Source of the DNA: Methylomicrobium sp035916875 | GTDB taxonomy: Bacteria > Pseudomonadota > Gammaproteobacteria > Methylococcales > Methylomonadaceae | DNA length: 23,576 bases | Assembly: GCF_035916875.1 (NCBI RefSeq) | Contig: NZ_JAXUHN010000079.1 | Coordinates: 1 to 23,576, forward strand | Direction of reading: 5' to 3' | Part shown: piece after piece, positions 16,069 to 23,576 of the stretch | How positions within the stretch are numbered: the stretch's first letter is position 1 | Layout of the letters: the number at the start of each line of letters is the position of its first letter | The notes under the pieces: model-generated | What the model saw: only the letters and a program-made list of their open reading frames with translations | What the model was told of the DNA's origin: nothing | Databases searched by the model: none | Translations under genes and position numbers: made by a program

Positions 16069-17693
16069 TTAATAATAGCGAGAAACGCTAAACCAAGCGT
16101 CCATCCGCAAAAGCGCTTGGACAACCAGTTACATTGTTCCGCGACAAGCGTTAACAGACTAACAACGTTAAAAATGGCAAAAAAGGAACTCAGCGTTAAG
16201 CTGATAGGCGGAATGATGATTCGTTTAACGGCGTCCTGCCCTATTTTTGCCCTACTGCCATGTTCGTCATAACTGTCTGGCAATCCTACTTTATCGGCCT
16301 TTATCGCCCGTGCCTCCTTCGCGATCTGGGGCTTTACGATTAGCTGTTCAAAAGCTTTCCTATCCCACAGCATAGAGATTTTTCCCTTATGGTCTGAGAT
16401 GTCTATATGCCGTTCCATGGCATTACGAATTTTCTCCTGCACCTTAGGCAGGCTTTCGAACTGAGGAAATTTAAGGTCCTGCCAGAGCGCCCCGCCAAGC
16501 AGTTGCTCTATTTCTGGATCAATGTCCGCTCGAACATGGTCTTTCATTCCATTCAAACTTGCTCGTACGAATGTTTCCCTGTCGGCAGCAGTCCATGTCT
16601 TTGGTAGAGTGATTCCAGATTGGTCAGCCGCTTTTCGGATAAAGTTGGCCGTCGTTGCGGAACTCACGCTGAAAGGTTGGAGCGGGTCCATCCCAGTCTC
16701 CTCGACAATGCGCTTTGCCACAAGTTTCTTGATCCTGTCAGGTATAAATTCTTTGTCCACCGGGCATTGCATATTTGAGCACCAATAAGATTCGTCTACA
16801 TCGGTGCCGAACAGCTCTACCATCTTTTGATGGTAAGAACTTTGCGCCTGGGTATGGCTTTCATGATAAAAGTAATAGCCAATGAATCGGTTCATTTTTT
16901 CAAGAGAGTCGGTACTGGTGGCAGCCTTAAGTTGATCATTGCCCGCTTGCCATGCCTTCCCGGCCTCAGCCACTAATTGCGACAAATGCCGGTCAGCTCC
17001 CTCGCGCGTCATGTCTTGCGCCGTCGCCAATCGCCTGAATTGAGCATATTTGTCGTAAGTATCTTTCACCTCCGATCGAACCTGGATATAGCCGCGCCAT
17101 GGTGTATTATCTTCGTCCTTAAGAGTCTGCCTGATTAGATCGCCTTCGATAAAGTGGTCGAGTTGATCTTCAATGAAGTGATAGGTTGAACTGCTGAAAA
17201 ATAGAAGCGCACCGGTTTCGGCCAAGAAGGTTTTTGCTTCGGGCGAGTTGTAACTGTCAAAATTAAATCCTTCGACATGCGTATAACGTATGGCTGCGGG
17301 AAGAAAGTTGAGTAAAAGAGCGACGCGTCGTTGTTCACCGGTCGATTGTTTAACAACCGACGAAATAAACGCTTTTTGTCCAAAAAACGATAAAACCCCA
17401 AGCAAACAAACAATAATCAATGACCCAGTGAGCTTCGGTACTGTCAAGCCATTCTTCTGTAACCACCCCAGCCCTAGGCGGAAAAAGGCCAGAGCAATCG
17501 CTAAGGATGATATCGTACGCCCATAAAATTCCAGACCATGAATTTCCTCCAAAGAAGAACCGGCCGATGCGACATCGACGAGTTGCGCATTAAACGCTAA
17601 TTCAAATGGCACATAAAATAGCTTAAACAGCATGAAGCTGACGATAAACCAGAAGGCCATTTTGGGTACCGCAACATTATTATTTATGTCCAT
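16065..17693 (-). CDS. Polytopic membrane protein with large soluble middle domain
   Basis: A 542-residue protein that I do not recognise. Three N-terminal hydrophobic helices are visible (about residues 12-32, 61-77 and 89-106). A long, charged, mostly helical region (about 110-490) follows, with a CSNMQCP motif (two cysteines) and several conserved-looking tryptophans. Two C-terminal helices follow (IIPPISLTLSSFFAIFNVVS and FCGWTLGLAFLAIIK). The frame stops immediately after the last helix and may have lost a soluble tail (the fragment at 15727-16017). The ATG is 8 bases after the stop of the LprI-domain gene, so the two form one operon. The middle domain is probably periplasmic or cytoplasmic as a unit, because three helices precede it. 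Nothing identifies an enzyme. Confidence 0.7.
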   Translation of the reverse strand: MDINNNVAVPKMAFWFIVSFMLFKLFYVPFELAFNAQLVDVASAGSSLEEIHGLEFYGRTISSLAIALAFFRLGLGWLQKNGLTVPKLTGSLIIVCLLGVLSFFGQKAFISSVVKQSTGEQRRVALLLNFLPAAIRYTHVEGFNFDSYNSPEAKTFLAETGALLFFSSSTYHFIEDQLDHFIEGDLIRQTLKDEDNTPWRGYIQVRSEVKDTYDKYAQFRRLATAQDMTREGADRHLSQLVAEAGKAWQAGNDQLKAATSTDSLEKMNRFIGYYFYHESHTQAQSSYHQKMVELFGTDVDESYWCSNMQCPVDKEFIPDRIKKLVAKRIVEETGMDPLQPFSVSSATTANFIRKAADQSGITLPKTWTAADRETFVRASLNGMKDHVRADIDPEIEQLLGGALWQDLKFPQFESLPKVQEKIRNAMERHIDISDHKGKISMLWDRKAFEQLIVKPQIAKEARAIKADKVGLPDSYDEHGSRAKIGQDAVKRIIIPPISLTLSSFFAIFNVVSLLTLVAEQCNWLSKRFCGWTLGLAFLAIIK

Positions 17694-17701
17694 ATTTTTT
17701 G

Positions 17702-19321
17702 CTATTTCGCATCTACAGGGATTGGCTCAAATTCTGGTGGCTTTAGCGTTGGTTTTTGAATATCTGGTGTCAGTTGAGGCGTCTCTAGGATCGGCGTGGA
17801 AGCCTTTTTGTCTCGATCATTAGACGCCTGGGTATTTGGCAGAGAAGCCAGACGGCCACCTTGAGTCATGTATAAGCCGTTCTTTGCAAGATCGGCCTGT
17901 CGCGCACAATCTTGGCGGTCGGCATTTGTAGGTAAATTGGAGGGGCACCTTGATTCATCCGCGTTAGGTTGATTGGCTAGGCCAGCTTCGGAAGTAGAGA
18001 GTGCAGCCATAATGACACCTCCGGTCGCTTCACCACCCATGGGTTCTTGCGAAGGATCGACAACCTTTCCTAATGCGCCGACAAACCGGTTAAAAGCCGA
18101 TTTCTCAGATCCGACTCGGTCGATTCCTGAGTTTTCAATTTGACCATAATTGAAATTTTGGTATTCTGCTGTCCAAAGGAAAAGAGCTATGGGCTCGATT
18201 TCTACGGTTGCCGTTCTCAAGTGCATTTCTGATTGCAGTAGTCCCTGATGAAATGTTTTGGGTTCGGTCACCTCCATTTCGCCAATGATCCGGAAGACAA
18301 ATTTTCCACCTAATAGCTTATGAGGACCAAGCCAGTCTAATAAGTCCTTTGCCCGAGATCGGGGCACATGAAGATTTCCCCAAGGTGGTGGCTGTTTTAT
18401 TTGAAGTTTGATGTAAGCTACCGGTTGGCCCCGTTCAGAACCTGTACAGTCAGGGGTAACAATTAAAGACCACGCAGGATTCGCTTGTTCTGAACCTGTG
18501 AATGGCCAATATGCGCCAGCTGAGAAGTTCTTTTCACCCCCGTTCCAATTATCTGAGAAGACCAAACAAGATTGACGAAGAAATGACCGGGTAAGGGAAT
18601 CTTGTTTTTCAGCATCCCAAAATGAGAACTCGATAGGAAACTCCTCCTTTTCGGCATCGTATTTTCCGAGATGAACCGGTATTTTGTTATAAACGAGGCG
18701 GGTTCCCTTCATACCTTGCATTTTACGCAAGGTCGAGTCGCGAAGGTCTGCTAAAGCAATTTCATTGAATTTTGCCTTTTGGAGAGCCTGCCCGTCATAA
18801 TAATTGGCCCACCAATCGATGAATTTAATATCCTCACGGGATGGATGGGCAGTTTCCGTAAGCAGATACATAAGATTGATGAACGCAGGTTGAATGCTCT
18901 GCCGAGAACCTCCGCTAACGCTTGGCGAGTTGTTATTATCTTGGTCCTTTGCTAGAGGCTGTGGCATAGAGCCTTCCTCTCTTTCGGAGGAGCTTGCTGA
19001 CCCGGTTGAAGCTGTCTCAGCTAGCATTCCCTTTAAATACTGGATTCTTTCCTTATATGACACCCTCAAACAGTCGGCACCTGGGCATGAATTACGCTGT
19101 TTAAGCCATGCCATTTGCGAAGATACGACATCAGGATTGTTGGGTCTTACTTTTTCATAAAGCGCGTCCATTTCCGAGTCAGCGTTTGAAATATCGTAGA
19201 TAGCGCATATTAAAAACTCGGCACTGGTTGTCGCTTTATTGCAGTCAAAGCTAGCTGCAAATAAATTAAGCGGAAGCCAAGAACCAACGATCAGAAATAA
19301 TTGTAAAGACATCTTTTTCAT
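17702..19321 (-). CDS. Secreted protein with N-terminal LprI-like domain
   Basis: A 539-residue exported protein. Residues 1-23 form a signal peptide (MKKMSLQLFLIVG...LFAA). Residues 24-95 are an LprI/DUF1311-like domain: FDCNKATTSAEFLICAIYDI, the alternation around SEMDALYEKV, and the QMAWLKQRNSCPGADCLRVS cysteine pattern. LprI domains are known from lysozyme inhibitors and from exported proteins next to virulence or envelope loci. A Ser/Glu linker (100-135) leads to a large domain (about 140-430) that I do not recognise, and the C-terminus is proline-rich (TPILETPQLTPDIQKPTLKP). A good ribosome site (AAGGA) precedes the ATG. It is the first gene of a two-gene operon with the membrane protein. 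A role in envelope stress or cell-wall hydrolase resistance is conceivable but unproven. Confidence 0.7.
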   Translation of the reverse strand: MKKMSLQLFLIVGSWLPLNLFAASFDCNKATTSAEFLICAIYDISNADSEMDALYEKVRPNNPDVVSSQMAWLKQRNSCPGADCLRVSYKERIQYLKGMLAETASTGSASSSEREEGSMPQPLAKDQDNNNSPSVSGGSRQSIQPAFINLMYLLTETAHPSREDIKFIDWWANYYDGQALQKAKFNEIALADLRDSTLRKMQGMKGTRLVYNKIPVHLGKYDAEKEEFPIEFSFWDAEKQDSLTRSFLRQSCLVFSDNWNGGEKNFSAGAYWPFTGSEQANPAWSLIVTPDCTGSERGQPVAYIKLQIKQPPPWGNLHVPRSRAKDLLDWLGPHKLLGGKFVFRIIGEMEVTEPKTFHQGLLQSEMHLRTATVEIEPIALFLWTAEYQNFNYGQIENSGIDRVGSEKSAFNRFVGALGKVVDPSQEPMGGEATGGVIMAALSTSEAGLANQPNADESRCPSNLPTNADRQDCARQADLAKNGLYMTQGGRLASLPNTQASNDRDKKASTPILETPQLTPDIQKPTLKPPEFEPIPVDAK

Positions 19322-19554
19322 TATTATTTTTCCTTATTGATGCCGTAGAAAATAGGAAAAAATTGTACACCAAATTCTCGTGTTAGGCTTAAATTGACAT
19401 TGTACTTGAAGGTCTGTTTATCTCTAAATGAATGTCAGCTCTAAGAATTTACGAATGGCTGTCTATGGCCGGGTGCTGTCCGGCAGTTTGCTTAACAAAG
19501 CCCGTAAGCGAATTATATTATCCGCTAACGTAAGTTTTCGTACCGTTGGATTTA

Positions 19555-19848
19555 TCAAGCCGGATCGGCATGCAGATGAATGCCGAGTGCCTTGGTTACC
19601 TTGAGGATCGTATCGAAACTAGGGATATGCTCGCCGTCCAAGGATCGATACAGGCTTTCGCGGGAAAGTCCGGTCTCTTTTGCAATCTGCGACATGCCAC
19701 GCGCACGGGCAATATCGCCAAGCGCTTTGGCTATGAAGGCCGCATCGCCGTCGGCTTCCTCAATGCAAGCGTCCAGATAGGCCGCCATTTCTTCTGTGGT
19801 TCTCAAGTGCTCCGCCACATCGTAGCGGCTGATAATAGTTTTTGTCAT
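19555..19848 (-). CDS. HigA-like antitoxin (addiction module antidote, HTH)
   Basis: A 97-residue protein of the addiction-module antidote family (TIGR02684 type). The N-terminus (YDVAEHLRTTEEMAAYLDAC) is the family signature. The middle contains a Cro/CI-type helix-turn-helix, GMSQIAKETGLSRESLYRSL, followed by DTILKVTKALGIHL. It neutralises the toxin encoded just upstream and, with it, should bind the palindrome in the promoter. It starts 9 bases after the toxin stop, with an AGGA ribosome site overlapping the toxin end. The toxin-first order is that of HigBA modules. Confidence 0.92.
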   Translation of the reverse strand: MTKTIISRYDVAEHLRTTEEMAAYLDACIEEADGDAAFIAKALGDIARARGMSQIAKETGLSRESLYRSLDGEHIPSFDTILKVTKALGIHLHADPA

Positions 19849-19857
19849 TGCGTTGTC

Positions 19858-20148
19858 CTACAGGTTACGGGCAAGTTCTTGAGCGGTTTTAATATCGGCA
19901 TTCTGTGTGCTTTTATCACCACCGGCCAACAAAATGACAATTTCGTTGCCGCGTCGCGTGAAATACACCCGATAACCGGGGCCATAGTCGATGCGCATTT
20001 CAGATACACCTTCGCCAACCGACTTAACGTCACCCGGATTGCCGGCAGCCAGACGTTCGACCCTAGCCAAAACTCGTGCGCGAGCACGAATGTCGCGAAG
20101 GTCGTCCAGCCATCGGACATAAACATCGGTTTTCTTTATATCGACCAT
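19858..20148 (-). CDS. HigB/RelE-superfamily addiction-module toxin
   Basis: A 96-residue toxin of the RelE/ParE fold, addiction-module killer type (TIGR02683, Gp49-like). Recognisable segments are VRWLDDLRDIRARARVLARV, LAAGNPGDVKSVGEGVSEMR, IDYGPGYRVYF and VILLAGGDKSTQNADI. Members are expected to cleave mRNA at the ribosome. The conserved GPGYRVYF and GGDKSTQ motifs are intact, so the toxin looks active. The start codon lies only 6 bases beyond the -10 hexamer, with no ribosome site, so translation is probably leaderless. The module sits at the right end of the transposon, where it would stabilise the element. Confidence 0.93.
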   Translation of the reverse strand: MVDIKKTDVYVRWLDDLRDIRARARVLARVERLAAGNPGDVKSVGEGVSEMRIDYGPGYRVYFTRRGNEIVILLAGGDKSTQNADIKTAQELARNL

Positions 20149-20154
20149 GCTTTC

Positions 20155-20182
20155 AGTGTAGCCTATAGGCTACGTTTGTCAA
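20155..20182 (-). promoter_or_regulatory. Promoter and operator of the toxin-antitoxin module
   Basis: On the minus strand a perfect TTGACA -35 (20177-20182) and a TACACT -10 (20155-20160) are separated by 16 bases. Between and partly over them lies the perfect 16-bp palindrome GTAGCCTATAGGCTAC (20158-20173), a likely operator for the HTH antitoxin or the toxin-antitoxin complex. The expected transcription start falls on or next to the A of the toxin ATG (20148). Confidence 0.8.
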
Positions 20183-20309
20183 TAGACTGACGGGCGCTTG
20201 CGTATTCGGGGAACGTAAGGGGTTGTGTTGAAATGGGTAATAGCGTGGCGGATTATTTGCCAGACAACATGACGTGAATTACAGCTATGTGCATGCCAAC
20301 TTATTAGAT

Positions 20310-20350
20310 ATTGCTAATTTTTACCTTTTCGAGGGGATGGGCAAAAATAG
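20310..20350 (-). repeat. Right terminal inverted repeat
   Basis: An exact 41-bp inverted copy of the left end at 10395-10435. Directly outside it (20351 onward) the reading frame of the truncated SNF2 helicase begins. Confidence 0.95.
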
Positions 20351-22497
20351 TCAATATCGCGCCGCGACCCTTCGCTGCAACTGCCGCTGGCCGACTATTG
20401 GCCACTTTCCGGCAACGCGCGGCAACACTGGGAAAAGAATTTTGGGACCGATTTTGAACAGCGTTTATTGATCGATCTGGGACAGGCCGCACGTGTTTAT
20501 CCCGCGTTATGGAAGGGCATGGAAACGGCAGAGCCGTCCGGGATCGATTTGTCGCTGGAAGAAGCTTTCGCTTTTTTAAATGAAACCGCCTGGGTATTGG
20601 AAGACGCCGGCTTCCAGGTCAGCGTGCCGGCTTGGTGGACGCCAGAGGGCCGGCGGCGCGCCAAATTGCGCATGCGTCCGGCGGCAACCGCGAAAAAAGC
20701 CGCACGCTCCGCAACGCAAAGCCTTTTGAGTCTCGATCAATTGCTCGAATACCGTTACGAACTGACGCTAGGTGGTGAAAAGGTCGGCACGGAGGAATGG
20801 ATGCAACTGGTCGAGACGAAAACGCCGCTCGTGCAATTCCGCGGCCAGTGGGTCGTACTGGACCGTGAACGCATGAAAGACATGCTGGAATTTTGGCGGC
20901 GCCAGGGCGAGGCGGAAGAAAACCTGGACATGCGCGACTGGCTCAAGCGCACCGCGGATGAGGCGGAACTCTTCGAAGTCGACCCGGAAAGCGCCTTGGC
21001 GGAGATGCTGGAAAGGTTGCGTCATCAACAGCACTTACAGCCGATCGAGGACATTCCCGGCCTGAACGCCGAGCTGCGCGAATATCAAAAACGTGGCGTC
21101 GCCTGGCTGGTGTTTCTGGAACAACTCGGCCTTTCCGGTTGTTTGGCCGACGACATGGGCCTTGGGAAAACCCTGCAGGTCATCGCCCGGTTAGTGATGG
21201 CGCGTGACGAAGCCGGTCACGGCCCTTCTTTGCTGATTGCGCCGACTTCGGTGCTCGGCAATTGGCGCAAGGAGATCGAGCGCTTCGCGCCGCAATTGAC
21301 AACGCGGCTGCATCACGGCAGCGAGCGCTGCAAGGATGAAAGGGAATTCGCCGCGGCGGCGGAGGCCGTGGATGTCGTGATCGTGTCCTATCCACTGGCG
21401 CTGCGCGATGCCAAATTGTTTCAAGCCTTGAAATGGCGGCGCATCGTATTGGACGAAGCACAAAACATCAAAAACCCCGAGGCCAAGCAAACCAAGGCGA
21501 TTTTCAAGCTGGACGCGGACTATCGCTGGGCGCTGACCGGCACGCCGGTAGAAAACCGCCTGCTGGATTTATGGTCGATCTTCAATTTCCTGAATCCGGG
21601 CTACCTCGGCAAGCAAAGCGCTTTCCGTAAAGCCTTTGAGGCCCCGATTCAGCGCGACAACGATCCCATGAAGTCTGCGATGTTGAAGCGCCTGGTGGAG
21701 CCGTTCATTTTGCGCCGAGTCAAGACCGACCCGGCGATCATCCGGACAAAGTCGAGAACAAGCAATACTGCAATCTCAGCAAGGAACAAGCCTCGTTGTA
21801 CGAAGCCGTGGTGCGCGATGTCGAACAGCAGCTGGAAGCCAGCGAGGGCATTCAGCGGCAGGGCCTGATGTTGTCGACTCTGATGAAACTCAAGCAAATC
21901 TGCAACCATCCGGCGCAGTTTCTTCAGGATGACAGCGCGTTCACCGCCGAACGCTCGCATAAACTGGAACGGCTCGGCGATCTACTCGCCGACGCCCTGG
22001 CCGAAGGCGAAAGCGTGCTGATTTTCACGCAGTTCACCGAAATCGGCGCACGCCTCGAACGCTATTGCCGCAGTCAACTCGATTGCCAGATTTATTATCT
22101 GCACGGCGGCACGGCACGGAATACGCGCGAGAAAATGATCGCCGAATTTCAAAATCCGGAAACGCCGCCGGCGGTGTTTATTCTGTCGCTGAAAGCGGGC
22201 GGTGTCGGCATCACGCTGACACGCGCCAATCATGTGTTCCATTTCGACCGCTGGTGGAATCCCGCGGTCGAAGACCAGGCCACCGACCGTGCCTTCCGCA
22301 TCGGCCAGACGAAAAATGTCTTCGTGCACAAATTCACCACCCTGGGCACGCTGGAGGAGCGCATCGATCAAATGATCGACGCCAAAAAGAAAATCGCCGG
22401 TGCCATTGTCGGCAACGACGAGTCCTGGCTGACGCAACTCAATAACGCCGCTTTCAAGCAGCTCATTCGCCTCAATCAAGCAGCGGTATTGGAGTGA
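20351..22497 (+). pseudogene. SNF2/DEAD-box helicase, 5'-truncated and frameshifted
   Basis: A Swi2/Snf2-type ATPase that would translocate on duplex DNA. The frame is open from the transposon end (SLQLPLADYWPLSGNARQHW) and continues through the SNF2 N-terminal region. The ATPase core has Walker A DDMGLGKTLQVIA (near 21150), the LDEAQNIKN box (DEAQ) and LTGTPVENRLLDLWSIF. Near 21735-21750 the frame shifts: frame 2 ends in a nonsense tail (stop at 21868), while frame 1 continues the protein from DKVENKQYCNLSKEQASLYE through the helicase C-terminal domain, with LKAGGVGITLTRANHVFHFD and DRAFRIGQTK, to a stop at 22497. Complete members are about 1000 or more residues, so roughly 300-400 N-terminal residues are missing at the junction. 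The TTG at 20468 is not a credible native start. A sequencing error at the frameshift cannot be excluded, but the truncation is real. Confidence 0.85.
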
Positions 22498-22500
22498 CCC

Positions 22501-23334
22501 ATGAGAACGTTACGCACCAGGTGGGGACAACGCTTTATCGAAGCGCTGGAATCCTTCACCGATTCGGCAAGGCTGGCACGGGGGCGCGGCTACGCCAATA
22601 ACGACCGCATCCGAAACTGGAAGCGGCAAGGCAGCTTGGTCAGCGCGACGATCCGGGGCAACATCAATCCTTATTACGGTGTCTACAAGGAACCTCTCTA
22701 CAAAACGAGTATCGTCTTCCAGTCGATCGACGCCGAACAGTGGCAGCAACTGATTCAAATGCTCGGCAGCCGCGCCGCGTTCATTTCCCGCCTGTTGCTG
22801 AACGAAGTGCCGGATAATATCGAAGACGTGTTTCGGACACTGAAACTCAACTTGCTTCCTTACAGCCACAAAGACCTGAAAACCGACTGCTCCTGCCCGG
22901 ATTACGCCAACCCGTGCAAGCACATCGCCGGCCTGTATTATTTCCTCGCGGCGCAACTGGACCGCGACCCGTTCTTATTGTTCGAATTGCGCGGACTGGA
23001 ACGCGACGAATTGCAAAAAGAATTGGAAAAAACGCCGCTGGGCCAGGCGTTGGCGGCGGCCATCGGGGAACAGAACGCTGGCTTTGACAGCGTGGACAGC
23101 TACTTCACGCGCGCAAAAACACACCCGCTTGCACCCCGCATGACACCCGGCGACTTCTGGCATGGTTGCAAACGTCTACCAGAGAACTTACCGTCGGCCG
23201 TACCGGCGTCCATTCCGGCGCTGTTAATCAAAAAAGGCGGTGACTTTCCGGCCTTTTGGTCAAACGACCATTCTTTCATCGATGCGATGGAAGCCATTTA
23301 TCAAGCCATCCGCAAACGCGAAAAAGACTGGTGA
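22501..23334 (+). CDS. SWIM zinc-finger protein, SNF2 partner
   Basis: A 277-residue protein with a SWIM zinc-binding motif (CxC...CxH) at DCSCPDYANPCKHIAGLYYF, about residues 136-155. The N-terminus starts RTRWGQRFIEALESF, the usual beginning of SWIM proteins encoded beside SNF2-type helicases. The family is thought to bind DNA or proteins together with the helicase, but the bacterial function is unsettled. The ATG is 3 bases after the helicase stop, with a GGAG ribosome site inside the helicase end, so the genes were translationally coupled. The gene is intact although its partner is broken. Confidence 0.88.
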   Translation: MRTLRTRWGQRFIEALESFTDSARLARGRGYANNDRIRNWKRQGSLVSATIRGNINPYYGVYKEPLYKTSIVFQSIDAEQWQQLIQMLGSRAAFISRLLLNEVPDNIEDVFRTLKLNLLPYSHKDLKTDCSCPDYANPCKHIAGLYYFLAAQLDRDPFLLFELRGLERDELQKELEKTPLGQALAAAIGEQNAGFDSVDSYFTRAKTHPLAPRMTPGDFWHGCKRLPENLPSAVPASIPALLIKKGGDFPAFWSNDHSFIDAMEAIYQAIRKREKDW

Positions 23335-23576
23335 TATTCTCGTCCTATGGGAAAGAAAATTCTGGATTTTAGGTTAGGAAGATGGGAATATTTTCTTTTG
23401 TTTTGATAGCCAGCTTCAGCTCCGATTTAATGTCCTTCTAGGAGCCTGTCGGACTTGAGGCCGAGCATAGACCGGAATTTTGTTGGACGCATTGGCGTTT
23501 TCAACATAACCCCATGTCTGTCAGGCGCCTTGCGCCGTCCTATTAACCCACTCAAGCATTAGGATCGGGGCATTCC
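23335..23576. other. Terminal region without a gene
   Basis: About 240 bases after the SWIM gene with no meaningful open frame. A block starting GGAGCCTGTCGGACTTGAGG (about 23441) has the look of an insertion-sequence end, but no transposase is present in the window. No clear terminator hairpin with a U-run is visible. Confidence 0.5.

Larger units (their letters stand above)
10395..20350. mobile_element. Complete Tn3-family transposon (about 10 kb) with passenger genes
   Basis: Identical 41-bp inverted repeats bound the element. It contains a Tn3-family transposase reading toward the left end, a divergent serine resolvase with a res-like region between them, and about 6 kb of passenger DNA: a toxin/immunity-like pair, an LprI-domain plus membrane-protein operon, and a HigBA-like toxin-antitoxin module at the right end. 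The 5 bases outside the ends differ (TAGGG on the left, TCAAT on the right), so the target duplication expected for this family is absent. The left flank is an integrase gene and the right flank an SNF2 helicase gene; each is cut exactly at an end of the element. All transposition genes look intact, so the element may still be mobile. Confidence 0.92.

Noticed and set aside
19546..20190. Plus-strand frame of 214 codons across the toxin-antitoxin genes
   Set aside because: Shadow of two well-recognised genes on the minus strand.
20274..20471. Plus-strand frame of 65 codons across the right inverted repeat
   Set aside because: It spans the transposon end and a different frame of the SNF2 remnant; the frame starting at 20351 carries the helicase-like sequence.
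23441..23475. Possible insertion-sequence end
   Set aside because: The word looks familiar, but there is no matching inverted end or transposase in the window to support it.
1..23576. CRISPR array, tRNA or rRNA genes
   Set aside because: I found no regularly spaced repeats and no tRNA- or rRNA-like sequence by eye.

Overview
The window looks like a chromosomal segment of a gammaproteobacterium. The MutS, the non-heme FtnA/BfrA-type bacterioferritin, the catecholate-type TonB receptor and the SNF2/SWIM pair are all of gammaproteobacterial style. A methylotroph of the Methylococcales is my best guess, but that is an impression and not a demonstrated assignment. Coding density is normal outside the transposon. 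The flanks look moderately GC-rich, while the passenger part of the transposon (about 14.3-19.4 kb) is visibly more AT-rich.

Left part (1-5.0 kb), iron metabolism. A REP-like double-hairpin palindrome (1-106) lies downstream of a bacterioferritin gene (minus strand) whose heme-ligand methionine is replaced by leucine. Next come the decayed 3' end of a PepSY-family gene and a small membrane-protein ORF with no good start. A consensus sigma70 promoter whose -10 lies inside a near-perfect Fur box then drives a 723-aa TonB-dependent siderophore receptor and a 232-aa PepSY/TM protein. A possible lipase-like N-terminal fragment with an apparent frameshift lies further on, on the minus strand.

Centre-left (5.2-10.1 kb). 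A secreted N-acetylmuramoyl-L-alanine amidase is followed by an unrecognised 502-aa envelope protein. The latter converges on mutS so tightly that both stop codons lie in one TTATAA palindrome. Upstream of mutS is the first ~54 codons of a P4-type tyrosine integrase, preceded by three copies of a 13-bp motif.

Transposon (10395-20350). A complete Tn3-family element of about 10 kb is bounded by 41-bp identical inverted repeats. It carries a 1025-aa DDE transposase (minus), a res-like intergenic region with a 28-bp dyad, and a small serine resolvase (plus). Its passengers are: a small secreted protein with a toxin-like CPPC/GSHHN/CxCFW C-terminus followed by a probable immunity gene; an operon of an LprI-domain secreted protein and a large polytopic membrane protein, whose likely C-terminus is split off by a frame change; and a HigBA-like toxin-antitoxin module, autoregulated by a 16-bp palindrome and probably with a leaderless toxin message. 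The element separates two unrelated genes (integrase fragment on the left, 5'-truncated SNF2 helicase on the right) and has no matching 5-bp target duplication. A deletion or rearrangement therefore probably accompanied or followed insertion.

Right end (20.35-23.58 kb). The SNF2 helicase has lost its N-terminus at the transposon junction and also carries an internal frameshift. The adjacent SWIM zinc-finger partner gene is still intact. The last ~240 bases show no gene.
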